Shown piece after piece: positions 1-5,958 of a DNA stretch of 31,818 nt. Position 1 is the stretch's first letter. Every line of letters starts with the position of its first letter. The position numbers and the translations under genes are program-made. Source of the DNA: PALSA-607 sp036510735 (lineage in GTDB: Bacteria; Actinomycetota; Actinomycetes; Acidothermales; Acidothermaceae). The notes beneath the pieces were generated by a model. It was not told where the DNA came from. It ran no database searches and saw nothing but the letters and a program-made list of their open reading frames with translations. The stretch lies in contig DATCDK010000133.1 in assembly GCA_036510735.1 (NCBI GenBank), positions 1 through 31,818 of the forward strand. The letters run 5' to 3'.

Positions 1-468
1 CCGAGCGCGCAGCCGGCGGCGGCCACGCAGGTCGCCGTCGCGCCAATTCACCCGGCGACGCCAGCCGCGACACGTGTGGCGACGAAGCATTCGGCCCCCC
101 GCCCAGCTGAGCTACCGCCTCCCTCAGCGCCGGAGAGCCCGACCACACCGGCAACACCGGCGACAGCGCCGCCCGCGCCGAGCCCGAAGCCCGCGATCAT
201 CGCGCCGACTAACACCACAGGCGTCGAGCCCGCGAAGAAGTCGGCTGCCCCCAAACCGACGCCCAGCGCACCGCCGCAGGCGATCGCGCCGCCTGCGCCT
301 GTCGTGCCCGTCGGCCCCAAACTCGCACTGCCGCCGCCACCGCCGCCCCCCACGCCGACGCCCAGCGCGACCAGCAACTCCAACAGTGGCAAAGGCGGCG
401 GCAACAACAGCGGTGGCAGCGGGAACCATGGACACGGACACGGCTGGGGCCACGGGTCCGGCGGCTGA
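1..468 (+). CDS. C-terminal part of a Pro/Ala/Thr-rich protein of unknown function (5' end outside window)
   Basis: The frame is open from the first base of the window and ends at TGA 466-468, giving about 155 visible residues. It is low complexity: runs of Pro, Ala, Ser, Thr and Lys, a short all-proline stretch near 340, then a Gly/Asn/Ser segment and a His/Gly tail ending GHGHGWGHGSGG. No folded domain, catalytic motif or membrane segment is visible in this part. Such regions are common as extended wall-spanning or linker tails in actinobacterial surface proteins and kinases. The parent protein cannot be named because its N-terminus is missing. The main doubt is whether this frame is coding at all, since low-complexity high-GC DNA is open in several frames; strong G/C preference at third positions and a stop just before the next gene favour it. 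Confidence 0.55.
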   Translation, partial: PSAQPAAATQVAVAPIHPATPAATRVATKHSAPRPAELPPPSAPESPTTPATPATAPPAPSPKPAIIAPTNTTGVEPAKKSAAPKPTPSAPPQAIAPPAPVVPVGPKLALPPPPPPPTPTPSATSNSNSGKGGGNNSGGSGNHGHGHGWGHGSGG

Positions 469-542
469 CCCACAGCGGCTAACTGACAGCGCTGACAACC
501 TGGCCCGCAGTCCGGCATGATGTCGCCTCCGGACGGGGGTAG

Positions 543-1735
543 ATGTCCATGGTGGCGAAAACACGGTGCGTTTGCGTCGTAGCGTTGACGCTCGTCCTCA
601 CCGCATGCACCAGCAGCAAGCATTCGACGCAACGGCCTGGCGCACCGGAAAGGTCACCGGGACCGAGACGGTCGACTTCACACCCGACCTCAAGACATGC
701 GAGGTCGACTTCCGGCTGTGGCCGAACAAGCCCAAGACCGCAATAGCCGGAGACCATCTCGCTATCGATGCCGCGAAGGTCGGTGGTGCCGCAGTCACGC
801 CCACCCTAAATGCCGATGGCGGCACTGCATCGTCGCCAACGTTGGCTGTCCTGCCGTTGCCGACATGCGCAAAACCGGGCACGACGGTGCACATCGACCT
901 CGCGTTCACCCTCACCCTGGGCGTCGACGTAGCCGAACGCACGGGACGTGAAGCAAGCGGCAAGTTCGCCTGGTTCGACTACTCGTTTCCTTTGCTGGCA
1001 TGGGAATTCGGGCACGGCTGGATGCGCGACCCGGCAGTAAACTTGTATGGCGACATGTCCGGCAGCGAAGACTTCAATCTCTCAAGTCTTTCTGCGACAG
1101 CGCCCTCTGCGGACGCCGTCACAGGCACTGGCGCGGCCGGCGCGACGACTGCCGGTGCGAATGGCACGACCGTTCACAACTTCTCCGCGACGGCGGTGCG
1201 CGACGTGTCGGTCGCGGTCGGCGACTTCACTGTGCTGAACCAGCAGGACGGCGATGTGTCGGTGCATCTGGCGACGCCACCGTCAACGGTGGTGACGCCG
1301 CAAGTGTGGGCAGCTGCCATTGCGAAGTCGTTGGCATTGGAAAAGATGCTTGGCCCGTTCCCGTATCCGGATGTGTGGGTCACCGTGCTCGAGCCCGCAC
1401 TCGGCAGTGGATTCGAGTTTCCCGGAGGCTTCCTGATCGCCGACATCGACCCCGACAACGATGCGCCGACAGTCGTCACCCATGATCTCGCGCATTCGTA
1501 CTTCTTCGGCCTGGTGGGAAATGACCAGGGCCGCGATCCATGGCTCGACGAATCGTGGTCAGTGTGGGCCGGGATCGTCGTGAACGGGGCCGGCGAGCCC
1601 GACCTGACGCCGTCCGCTGCACCGCAAGCCGGCCCGATCGGCGAACCGATGACCTTCTGGGCGACCCAGCCGTCGGCTGGGCAGACCTACTTCGAGGACG
1701 TTTTCGTAAGGACACTGCCGCCACAGGTCCTCTGA
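543..1735 (+). pseudogene. M1-family metallopeptidase-like lipoprotein, frameshifted and apparently degenerate
   Basis: The sequence from ATG 543 (or 549, behind a G-rich stretch) reads a clean lipoprotein signal with lipobox LTAC and Cys at 606-608, but in one frame. The mature part continues in another frame (566-1735), so a net shift of one base lies between about 610 and 650. The mature part resembles secreted actinobacterial M1 peptidases: GFEFPGGF near 1410, then the zinc region HDLAH at 1481-1495 followed by GLVGNDQ and DPWLDE. The family motif is HExxH; here the catalytic Glu is Asp. The protein also stops early after VFVRTLPPQVL, without the usual C-terminal helices. Three independent defects argue for decay, although a sequencing indel could explain the frameshift alone. 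The rest of the coding frame is otherwise intact, so inactivation would be recent. Confidence 0.6.
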
Positions 1736-1762
1736 CCTTGGCAACTACTAGTGGGCACGGAC

Positions 1763-1837
1763 TGGTGGGCGCGGCAGGTTTCGAACCTGCGACCCCTGCC
1801 GTGTGAAGGCAGTGCTCTCCCACTGAGCTACGCGCCC
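1763..1837 (-). tRNA. tRNA-Val (anticodon CAC)
   Basis: The reverse complement folds into a full cloverleaf: acceptor GGGCGCG pairing with CGCGCCC, D-arm GCTC, anticodon stem CTGCC/GGCAG with loop TTCACAC, and T-arm with GGTTCGAAACC. The loop gives anticodon CAC, reading GTG. The 3' CCA is encoded (TGG on the + strand at 1763-1765), unlike the three tRNAs further right. It lies immediately downstream of the degenerate peptidase gene on the opposite strand. Confidence 0.95.
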
Positions 1838-1849
1838 CAGCAGCGCGTC

Positions 1850-1855
1850 ACTCTA
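1850..1855 (-). promoter_or_regulatory. -10 box TAGAGT for tRNA-Val(CAC)
   Basis: On the minus strand TAGAGT ends 12 nt before the first base of the tRNA, a good distance for a short 5' leader. It matches the actinobacterial TANNNT -10 pattern. The same hexamer lies before the tRNA-Gly cluster at 4481-4486. No convincing -35 element is seen. Confidence 0.4.
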
Positions 1856-1976
1856 CACGGGCGGGTCGCGGCGCCCGCGCACGGAATTGTCGCGGAGCCC
1901 GGCACGGAGTGTCGCGGATATCGCGCTCAGAATTCCATGTACGACTAGTAGGCCGCTAAAGGTTAGAACGCCGCAT

Positions 1977-1993
1977 AACAGGGGATCCCTGTT
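1977..1993. promoter_or_regulatory. 17-bp palindrome upstream of the ssgA-family gene, candidate operator
   Basis: AACAGGG and CCCTGTT form 7-bp arms around a 3-base centre (GAT). The element sits about 60 bp before the GTG start at 2053, in the 215-bp gap between tRNA-Val and that gene. The position suits an operator for a dimeric regulator. It could also be a small RNA hairpin. I cannot assign it to a known regulator. Confidence 0.35.
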
Positions 1994-2052
1994 TCAGTGC
2001 TCTCCGCGACCCCGAGACCACACAGAGTAACAGCGGTCACTCAGGGCAATCT

Positions 2053-2526
2053 GTGAGTGCCCACCGCAACATCAAGAATGGCGTGAACGTGCATGAAACA
2101 GGCACCGCGAAGCGAATACGGGTGGTCGATGTGCGCACTGACAACGTGGTCCTGGACCTGGAGTTCAGCGTCGTGCTCGCCGAGAACGACCCGGTCAAAG
2201 TCGACGCCCACCTGCGCTACGACGCCCGCGATCCGTTCGCGGTGTCCGTGAGCTTTGACGCCGGGGTCAATCAGATCGAGTGGACGTTCGCCCGAGACCT
2301 GCTCGACAAGGGTCTTTGGGAAGCTGTCGGCGATGGCGACGTCAAGGTTTGGCCCCGCGCTGGCGCCGTATTCCTTGCGCTCTGCTCCCCCTCAGGCAAA
2401 GCAGTCCTGGAAACTCGCCGCCCCGCGATTGCCGATTTCATGGCGCGCATCGAACGGATCGTCCCGGTCGGCCGCGAGTCCGAATTCGTCGACGTCGACC
2501 GCGAGCTCGAGAGCCTCTTCTCTTAG
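2053..2526 (+). CDS. ssgB: SsgA-family sporulation/cell division regulator (SsgB-like)
   Basis: The 157-residue product matches the SsgA-like family. It has LRYDARDPFAVSVSF (about 54-68), then WTFARDLLDKGLW and VKVWPRAG, and an acidic end EFVDVDRELESLF that resembles the SsgB C-terminus. SsgB family members recruit FtsZ to division sites, notably at sporulation septation, and occur only in morphologically complex actinobacteria. The core aligns with SsgB, but the protein starts about 25 residues earlier than typical SsgB (about 137 aa). A later GTG at 2083 or 2089 would shorten the extension, and none of these starts has a strong ribosome site. It stands alone on the + strand and meets pabB tail to tail with a 4-nt stop overlap. 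The family call is firm; the SsgB subtype is inferred. Confidence 0.85.
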   Translation: MSAHRNIKNGVNVHETGTAKRIRVVDVRTDNVVLDLEFSVVLAENDPVKVDAHLRYDARDPFAVSVSFDAGVNQIEWTFARDLLDKGLWEAVGDGDVKVWPRAGAVFLALCSPSGKAVLETRRPAIADFMARIERIVPVGRESEFVDVDRELESLFS

Positions 2527-3530
2527 CTGCGCGACGCCAGCCCAAGTAGTAGTTCGGCTTTCAGTTCTGTCTCCGCCCACTCCGCCTGCGGGTCCGAGCC
2601 CCAGGTGATGCCCGCACCAGTCCCGAAACGCAGCTGACCGTCGTCCAGCCAGAACGTTCTGATCGCCACCGCGAGAGAAGCCGTCTGCTGATCCGCGTCG
2701 ACCCACCCGATCGCGCCGCAGTACGGGCCACGACGAACGGGCTCGAGCTCGTGAATGATGCGCAGCGCGCTCGACTTGGGTGCGCCAGACACCGAGGCGG
2801 GCGGAAACGTCGCTGCGAAGATCTGCGGCCAGGTGACGCCCGGAGCCAGCGTGGCTCGAACGGTCGAGACCAGGTGCACGAGTCCCGGGTACTCCTCGAG
2901 CTGCAACAACGCGGGGACGTCGACCCCGCCGGTCGATGCGATGCGACTGAGGTCGTTGCGGGCCATGTCGACGATCATGATGTTCTCGGCGCGGTCCTTC
3001 TCCGAGATGTCAACGGCGGTACGGCCGGTGCCCTTGATCGGCCGCGTTGCCACGACGTCAACACCGTCGACGCGGCCTCTGGACAAGAACAGTTCAGGGC
3101 TCGCTGAACAGACGTGGATGCCTGCTTCTGGCAGGGACAGCAGCGCCGGAAAGCGCGACGGATGCGAGGCCGCCAGGACCGTAGCGAGCCCGCTGAGATC
3201 CGCGGCGTCACTGGGCGCGGACAGCACGCGGCACAGGTTGACCTGGTAGATCGCTCCCTTCTCGATCAGCCCGCGGATGGTCTCGACACCCTCTACATAG
3301 CCGGCGCGATCCAGCGAGGTCGTCCACTCGGTGCGTCGCGGACCTGACCATGTGGTGGCCGGAAGTGGACCTTGCGTCACATCGGCGAACCGCGCGCACG
3401 TGACCTCGCCTTCGAAGCTGACAACCACGACCCAGAAGCCAGGCTCGTCGAGGGCAGCGAGGTCGTGTCTAACTTCGACGAGCCCGCTGGCGAGCCGGCC
3501 GTCGACGTAGGCGAGGGCCTGTGGGGTCAT
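2523..3530 (-). CDS. pabB: Aminodeoxychorismate synthase component I
   Basis: The 335-residue chorismate-binding enzyme converts chorismate to 4-amino-4-deoxychorismate using ammonia from a PabA partner, for p-aminobenzoate and folate synthesis. The catalytic domain fills most of the protein: KGAIYQVNLCR, PIKGT (whose Lys is the PabB-type active-site residue distinguishing it from TrpE), ENIMIVDMARNDLSRI, SGAPKSSALRII, and the C-terminal GAGITWGSDP region. It is at the short end of the family, lacking most of the N-terminal half found in long PabB proteins. I placed the start at ATG 3530, which overlaps the upstream arginase-like gene by ATGA; an open frame continues upstream to 3731 but is Arg-rich and unlike the family. 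No pabA or pabC lies in the window. Confidence 0.88.
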   Translation of the reverse strand: MTPQALAYVDGRLASGLVEVRHDLAALDEPGFWVVVVSFEGEVTCARFADVTQGPLPATTWSGPRRTEWTTSLDRAGYVEGVETIRGLIEKGAIYQVNLCRVLSAPSDAADLSGLATVLAASHPSRFPALLSLPEAGIHVCSASPELFLSRGRVDGVDVVATRPIKGTGRTAVDISEKDRAENIMIVDMARNDLSRIASTGGVDVPALLQLEEYPGLVHLVSTVRATLAPGVTWPQIFAATFPPASVSGAPKSSALRIIHELEPVRRGPYCGAIGWVDADQQTASLAVAIRTFWLDDGQLRFGTGAGITWGSDPQAEWAETELKAELLLGLASRS

Positions 3531-4471
3531 GCCTGCGGTCGCAGCGCCAGCCCGGCGGCAACTTCCAGGACGACGAGCGCAGCGAGCCGTACTGTGCGGT
3601 AGTCGGGTGCGTCGGCAGTCGCGTCGACCTCGACGATGTCGACCGTTCTGACGTTGGGGTCGCGGCCGGCGGCGAACGCAGCGGTCAGCAACTCCGCCGC
3701 CCGCAGGCCGCCGGGCATGGCGTCGAGGCACGCAGGCGCCACCGCACGATCACACACAGACAGGTCGAACGAGACGTGGACCGGGCCGCTCTGGCCCGCC
3801 GACTCAAGCGCCGCGGCCATGCACGCCGCGATCCCCCGTTCTTCGACAGCGCCGCGCGAGAACCGAGCCATGCCGCGCGCCTTGGCCTCGTCGGCATGCG
3901 AGCGAGAGACCGCCCAGTCGGCCGCGCCGACGTGGCTGACCCGCTCGCCTTCGAGGCCCGCGTCGAACAGCGTGCGTAGAGCGGAGGTGTTCCTCGCGCC
4001 GTCCCGCAGGTCGTATTGGACGTCGAGGGCGACCAAGCCGGCCTGCTTCAGGTCGAGTCCCTGTGCGGTCGGCACCGTCGCGGATCCATCTCCACCGAGC
4101 GTGACGAGGAGGCGCGCCTTGGCCAGAGCGGTCTTGACCGCAGCCTGGGCCCGGAACGCGCCGTCATCTCGATCTGGTTCGTCAACGTCGCCCACGTCCC
4201 ACGGCCACAGGTCGACAAGATCGACATGCCGCGACGCGCACCACGTCGTGTAGTGATGCAGCGCCCGGCGGATGGCGGCTGGCGTGGTGTGGGTGCCCGC
4301 CTTGTTCAGCGATCGAGCGAAGGTCGGGACGCCGAGGACGGCCAGATCGATCGGATGACGACCAGCGCCGGCGCTCAGCCAGTGCCCGGCGCGGGGCCAG
4401 CGCTCGTCGACGGGCAGCGATTCGGGCACCGGATCAGCGCGGGACACCACGCCCGCATGCTTCCACACCAT
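3527..4471 (-). CDS. Arginase/agmatinase-fold protein with a degenerate metal site
   Basis: The 314-residue protein has the ureohydrolase layout: LGVPTFARSLNKAGTHTTPAAIRRAL near the N-terminus, LLVTLGGDGS at 121-130, LVALDVQYD at 147-154, SFDLSVCDRAVAP at 234-246 and DIVEVD at 278-283. Family members hydrolyse guanidino compounds using two Mn ions. Here GGDHS reads GGDGS, DAHxD reads DVQYD, and the second Asp of the late DxD pair is Ser, so three of the six usual ligands are replaced. D150, D154, D236 and the later E281 remain. It may bind one metal, act on another substrate, or be a non-catalytic partner. It is translationally coupled to pabB (ATGA at 3527-3530), hinting at a folate or aminochorismate link that I cannot prove. 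ATG 4471 has no clear ribosome site. Confidence 0.75.
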   Translation of the reverse strand: MVWKHAGVVSRADPVPESLPVDERWPRAGHWLSAGAGRHPIDLAVLGVPTFARSLNKAGTHTTPAAIRRALHHYTTWCASRHVDLVDLWPWDVGDVDEPDRDDGAFRAQAAVKTALAKARLLVTLGGDGSATVPTAQGLDLKQAGLVALDVQYDLRDGARNTSALRTLFDAGLEGERVSHVGAADWAVSRSHADEAKARGMARFSRGAVEERGIAACMAAALESAGQSGPVHVSFDLSVCDRAVAPACLDAMPGGLRAAELLTAAFAAGRDPNVRTVDIVEVDATADAPDYRTVRLAALVVLEVAAGLALRPQA

Positions 4472-4480
4472 GGCATCGGT

Positions 4481-4486
4481 TAGAGT
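4481..4486 (+). promoter_or_regulatory. -10 box TAGAGT before the tRNA cluster
   Basis: TAGAGT lies 34 nt before tRNA-Gly and 10 nt upstream (outside) of the divergent arginase-like gene's start codon. It equals the hexamer before tRNA-Val(CAC). A -35 element is not convincing. Confidence 0.35.
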
Positions 4487-4520
4487 GCAGGACGCAGCCG
4501 GGGCATGTGCACTGGTTCGC

Positions 4521-4593
4521 GCGGACGTGGCTCAGTTGGTAGAGCATCACCTTGCCAAGGTGAGGGTCGCGGGTTCGAATCCCGTCGTCCGCT
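4521..4593 (+). tRNA. tRNA-Gly (anticodon GCC)
   Basis: Acceptor GCGGACG pairs with CGTCCGC, the anticodon stem is TCACC/GGTGA with loop TTGCCAA, and the T-arm carries GGTTCGAATCC. The anticodon GCC reads GGC and GGT. CCA is not encoded. It is the first of three tRNA genes in the same orientation, 56 bp before tRNA-Cys. Confidence 0.95.
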
Positions 4594-4649
4594 CGGAGGC
4601 GCCGACGGCGTCAACAGGGCCTCGGTCGGTTGGTCGTCCGTGGTTCGCC

Positions 4650-4721
4650 GGCGGAGTGGCCGAGTGGCTTAGGCAAGGGCCTGCAAAGCCCTGTACGCGG
4701 GTTCGATTCCCGCCTCCGCCT
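4650..4721 (+). tRNA. tRNA-Cys (anticodon GCA)
   Basis: Acceptor GGCGGAG pairs with CTCCGCC, the anticodon stem is AGGGC/GCCCT with loop CTGCAAA, and the T-arm has GGTTCGATTCC. The anticodon is GCA. CCA is not encoded. It is the middle gene of the Gly-Cys-Val cluster, an order also seen in other actinobacteria. Confidence 0.94.
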
Positions 4722-4774
4722 CGTCGACGCCACGCATCGGTTGGTGTCGCTGTACGGTTCGGCTTGCACAAGAA

Positions 4775-4846
4775 GGGCGTTTAGCTCAGCGGGAGAGCAC
4801 TTCCCTGACACGGAAGGGGTCGCAGGTTCAATCCCTGCAACGCCCA
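4775..4846 (+). tRNA. tRNA-Val (anticodon GAC)
   Basis: Acceptor GGGCGTT pairs with AACGCCC, the anticodon stem is CTTCC/GGAAG with loop CTGACAC, and the T-arm has GGTTCAATCC. The anticodon GAC reads GTC and GTT, complementing the CAC tRNA-Val at 1763. CCA is not encoded. A TACGGT hexamer at 4753-4758 could give this gene its own start site. Confidence 0.94.
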
Positions 4847-4968
4847 CAAAGCAATACTCCAAGATGGCAGTCAGCTTCCCGTGCGGTCGCGTTCAGGTTG
4901 GTCGGCGACCGTATCTGTCGGAGGTGAGATCGGCGCCCGCCACCAGATGAGACCGGGCGTCGACGACA

Positions 4969-5166
4969 ATGAACTGGATCCTGCTGAACATCCCCCTAGG
5001 TGCCGCGATGGTTGCCTTCACGGTCGGTCTGCCCCTGTGGGTCATGCTGAAGTACCCCGAAGGTGACGACACCGCGATCGCTCACACCGCGGCCCCGCTA
5101 GCCCATGAACACGCCGCAGCCCATGAACCTGGCGCAGTCCGTGAACTTGGCGCACTAGCCGCTTAG
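4969..5166 (+). CDS. Small single-pass membrane protein, unknown function
   Basis: The 65-residue product begins MNWILLNIPLGAAMVAF and has one membrane helix at about residues 3-27, followed by KYPEGDD and an Ala/His/Glu-rich tail (HEHAAAHEPG). Short proteins with this kind of start, followed by a PxW and a LKxP-type motif, are frequent in actinobacterial genomes, but no function is known to me. The His-rich cytoplasmic or external tail could bind metal; this is only a guess. It lies 122 bp after tRNA-Val(GAC) and meets the next gene tail to tail with a 4-nt overlap (TTAG at 5163-5166). No strong ribosome site precedes ATG 4969. Confidence 0.6.
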   Translation: MNWILLNIPLGAAMVAFTVGLPLWVMLKYPEGDDTAIAHTAAPLAHEHAAAHEPGAVRELGALAA

Positions 5167-5627
5167 CCTGCGGTAGCCGACGCGCTTGCCGCCATCGGTT
5201 CAGACACCGGATCGGTGGCAACGCGTCGTGCGGTGTAGATCGCCAACGCGAACAACACGAGGGCGTTGGGCCCGTGCAACCACCCCAGTGCAGCGACGCT
5301 GTGGGCGGCGAAGCCCAGCACTACCTGGACGACGACGTCCAGCAAGATGAAGCCCGCCCACTTCACGCCGTCGGGTATATGCGCCATGAACGCGACGACA
5401 AACAAAATGATCGCGACGAGCGGGATCACAAGCATGCCAACAAGTCCGTGCACCCCGTACCCAGCGCCACCGTCGAGCTTCGACGACGCATCGGCGATCG
5501 TGTTGCCATGGTCTTTGGCCTTGTCGATCACCTTGTCGATGGCGAACGCTCCGTAGGCGATCGCCGCGACCTGGACGACGACCAGCGCTGCTATCAGTCG
5601 GGCAAGAACTCGGTACGCCTTCTTCAT
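5163..5627 (-). CDS. Four-helix membrane protein, DUF6220-like
   Basis: The 154-residue protein starts MKKAYRVLARLIAALVVVQ and has four predicted membrane helices at about 9-30, 59-82, 88-108 and 119-134. The pattern of GYGVHGLVGMLVIPLVAIILF, then PDGVKWAGF, then a His-containing third helix and LHGPNALVLFALAI is like the DUF6220 family; I recognise it from memory and could not search. Conserved His residues in the second, third and fourth helices would allow haem or quinone binding, which is speculation. ATG 5627 is well placed: a GGAGGA ribosome site (minus strand, 5631-5636) ends three bases before it. It is monocistronic as far as seen. Confidence 0.65.
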   Translation of the reverse strand: MKKAYRVLARLIAALVVVQVAAIAYGAFAIDKVIDKAKDHGNTIADASSKLDGGAGYGVHGLVGMLVIPLVAIILFVVAFMAHIPDGVKWAGFILLDVVVQVVLGFAAHSVAALGWLHGPNALVLFALAIYTARRVATDPVSEPMAASASATAG

Positions 5628-5636
5628 CGGTCCTCC

Positions 5637-5958
5637 AGTGGTAGCGGCGGTATCGCGCGCGACCGAAGGTAGCGAGCGATCGTTCCGGAAACGCTACGAA
5701 CTCAAAGCGGATCAGCTGCCGAGCGAGAGTTGCCCGGCATAACCGGATGAACCTGACCGTAGGGGCACATTCAGCCGCACATCGCCGACGAACGGGTCAA
5801 GTCCTTTCGAATAAATAGCCCGAACGGACGCACCCCCCGCAACCAATCGGCGTCCCAACGACTGTCGAAGTGGCCGATCCGTAATACGCAGGTGGTCCTC
5901 TTATGAGGCCTCGCAAATTGCGATTGAACTGGGTATGGACATCCTCCCGAGGATCGGC
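5637..5958. other. Divergent intergenic region with two small inverted repeats
   Basis: This gap separates the DUF6220-like gene (minus strand) from the GGDEF-EAL gene (plus strand), so it should hold promoters for both. An AT-rich patch AATAAATA lies at about 5810-5817, unusual for this GC-rich DNA. Close to the GGDEF start are two adjacent symmetric elements: CCTC-TTAT-GAGG at 5897-5908 and the palindrome CGCAAATTGCG at 5912-5922. The latter could be a repressor site overlapping the leader. I see no c-di-GMP riboswitch core and no gene. Confidence 0.4.
5949..5953 (+). promoter_or_regulatory. Ribosome binding site GAGGA that decides the GGDEF-EAL start
   Basis: GAGGA lies 5 nt before ATG 5959. 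The earlier in-frame ATG at 5935 has no such site, so 5959 is the preferred start. Confidence 0.55.

Noticed and set aside
1763..1837. tRNA-Val as an integration site for a mobile element
   Set aside because: No integrase, no repeated 3' tRNA fragment and no foreign-looking block was found next to it.
3531..3731. N-terminal extension of pabB
   Set aside because: It overlaps the arginase-like gene in another frame and is Arg-rich without similarity to PabB.
4470..4862. Open frames over the tRNA cluster with phrases like GVAGIEPATPSV
   Set aside because: These are the well-known false peptides produced by translating tRNA genes, as also seen at the tRNA-Val(CAC) locus.
5637..5958. c-di-GMP riboswitch before the GGDEF-EAL gene
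   Set aside because: I looked for the conserved GEMM core and tetraloop-receptor pattern and did not see it.
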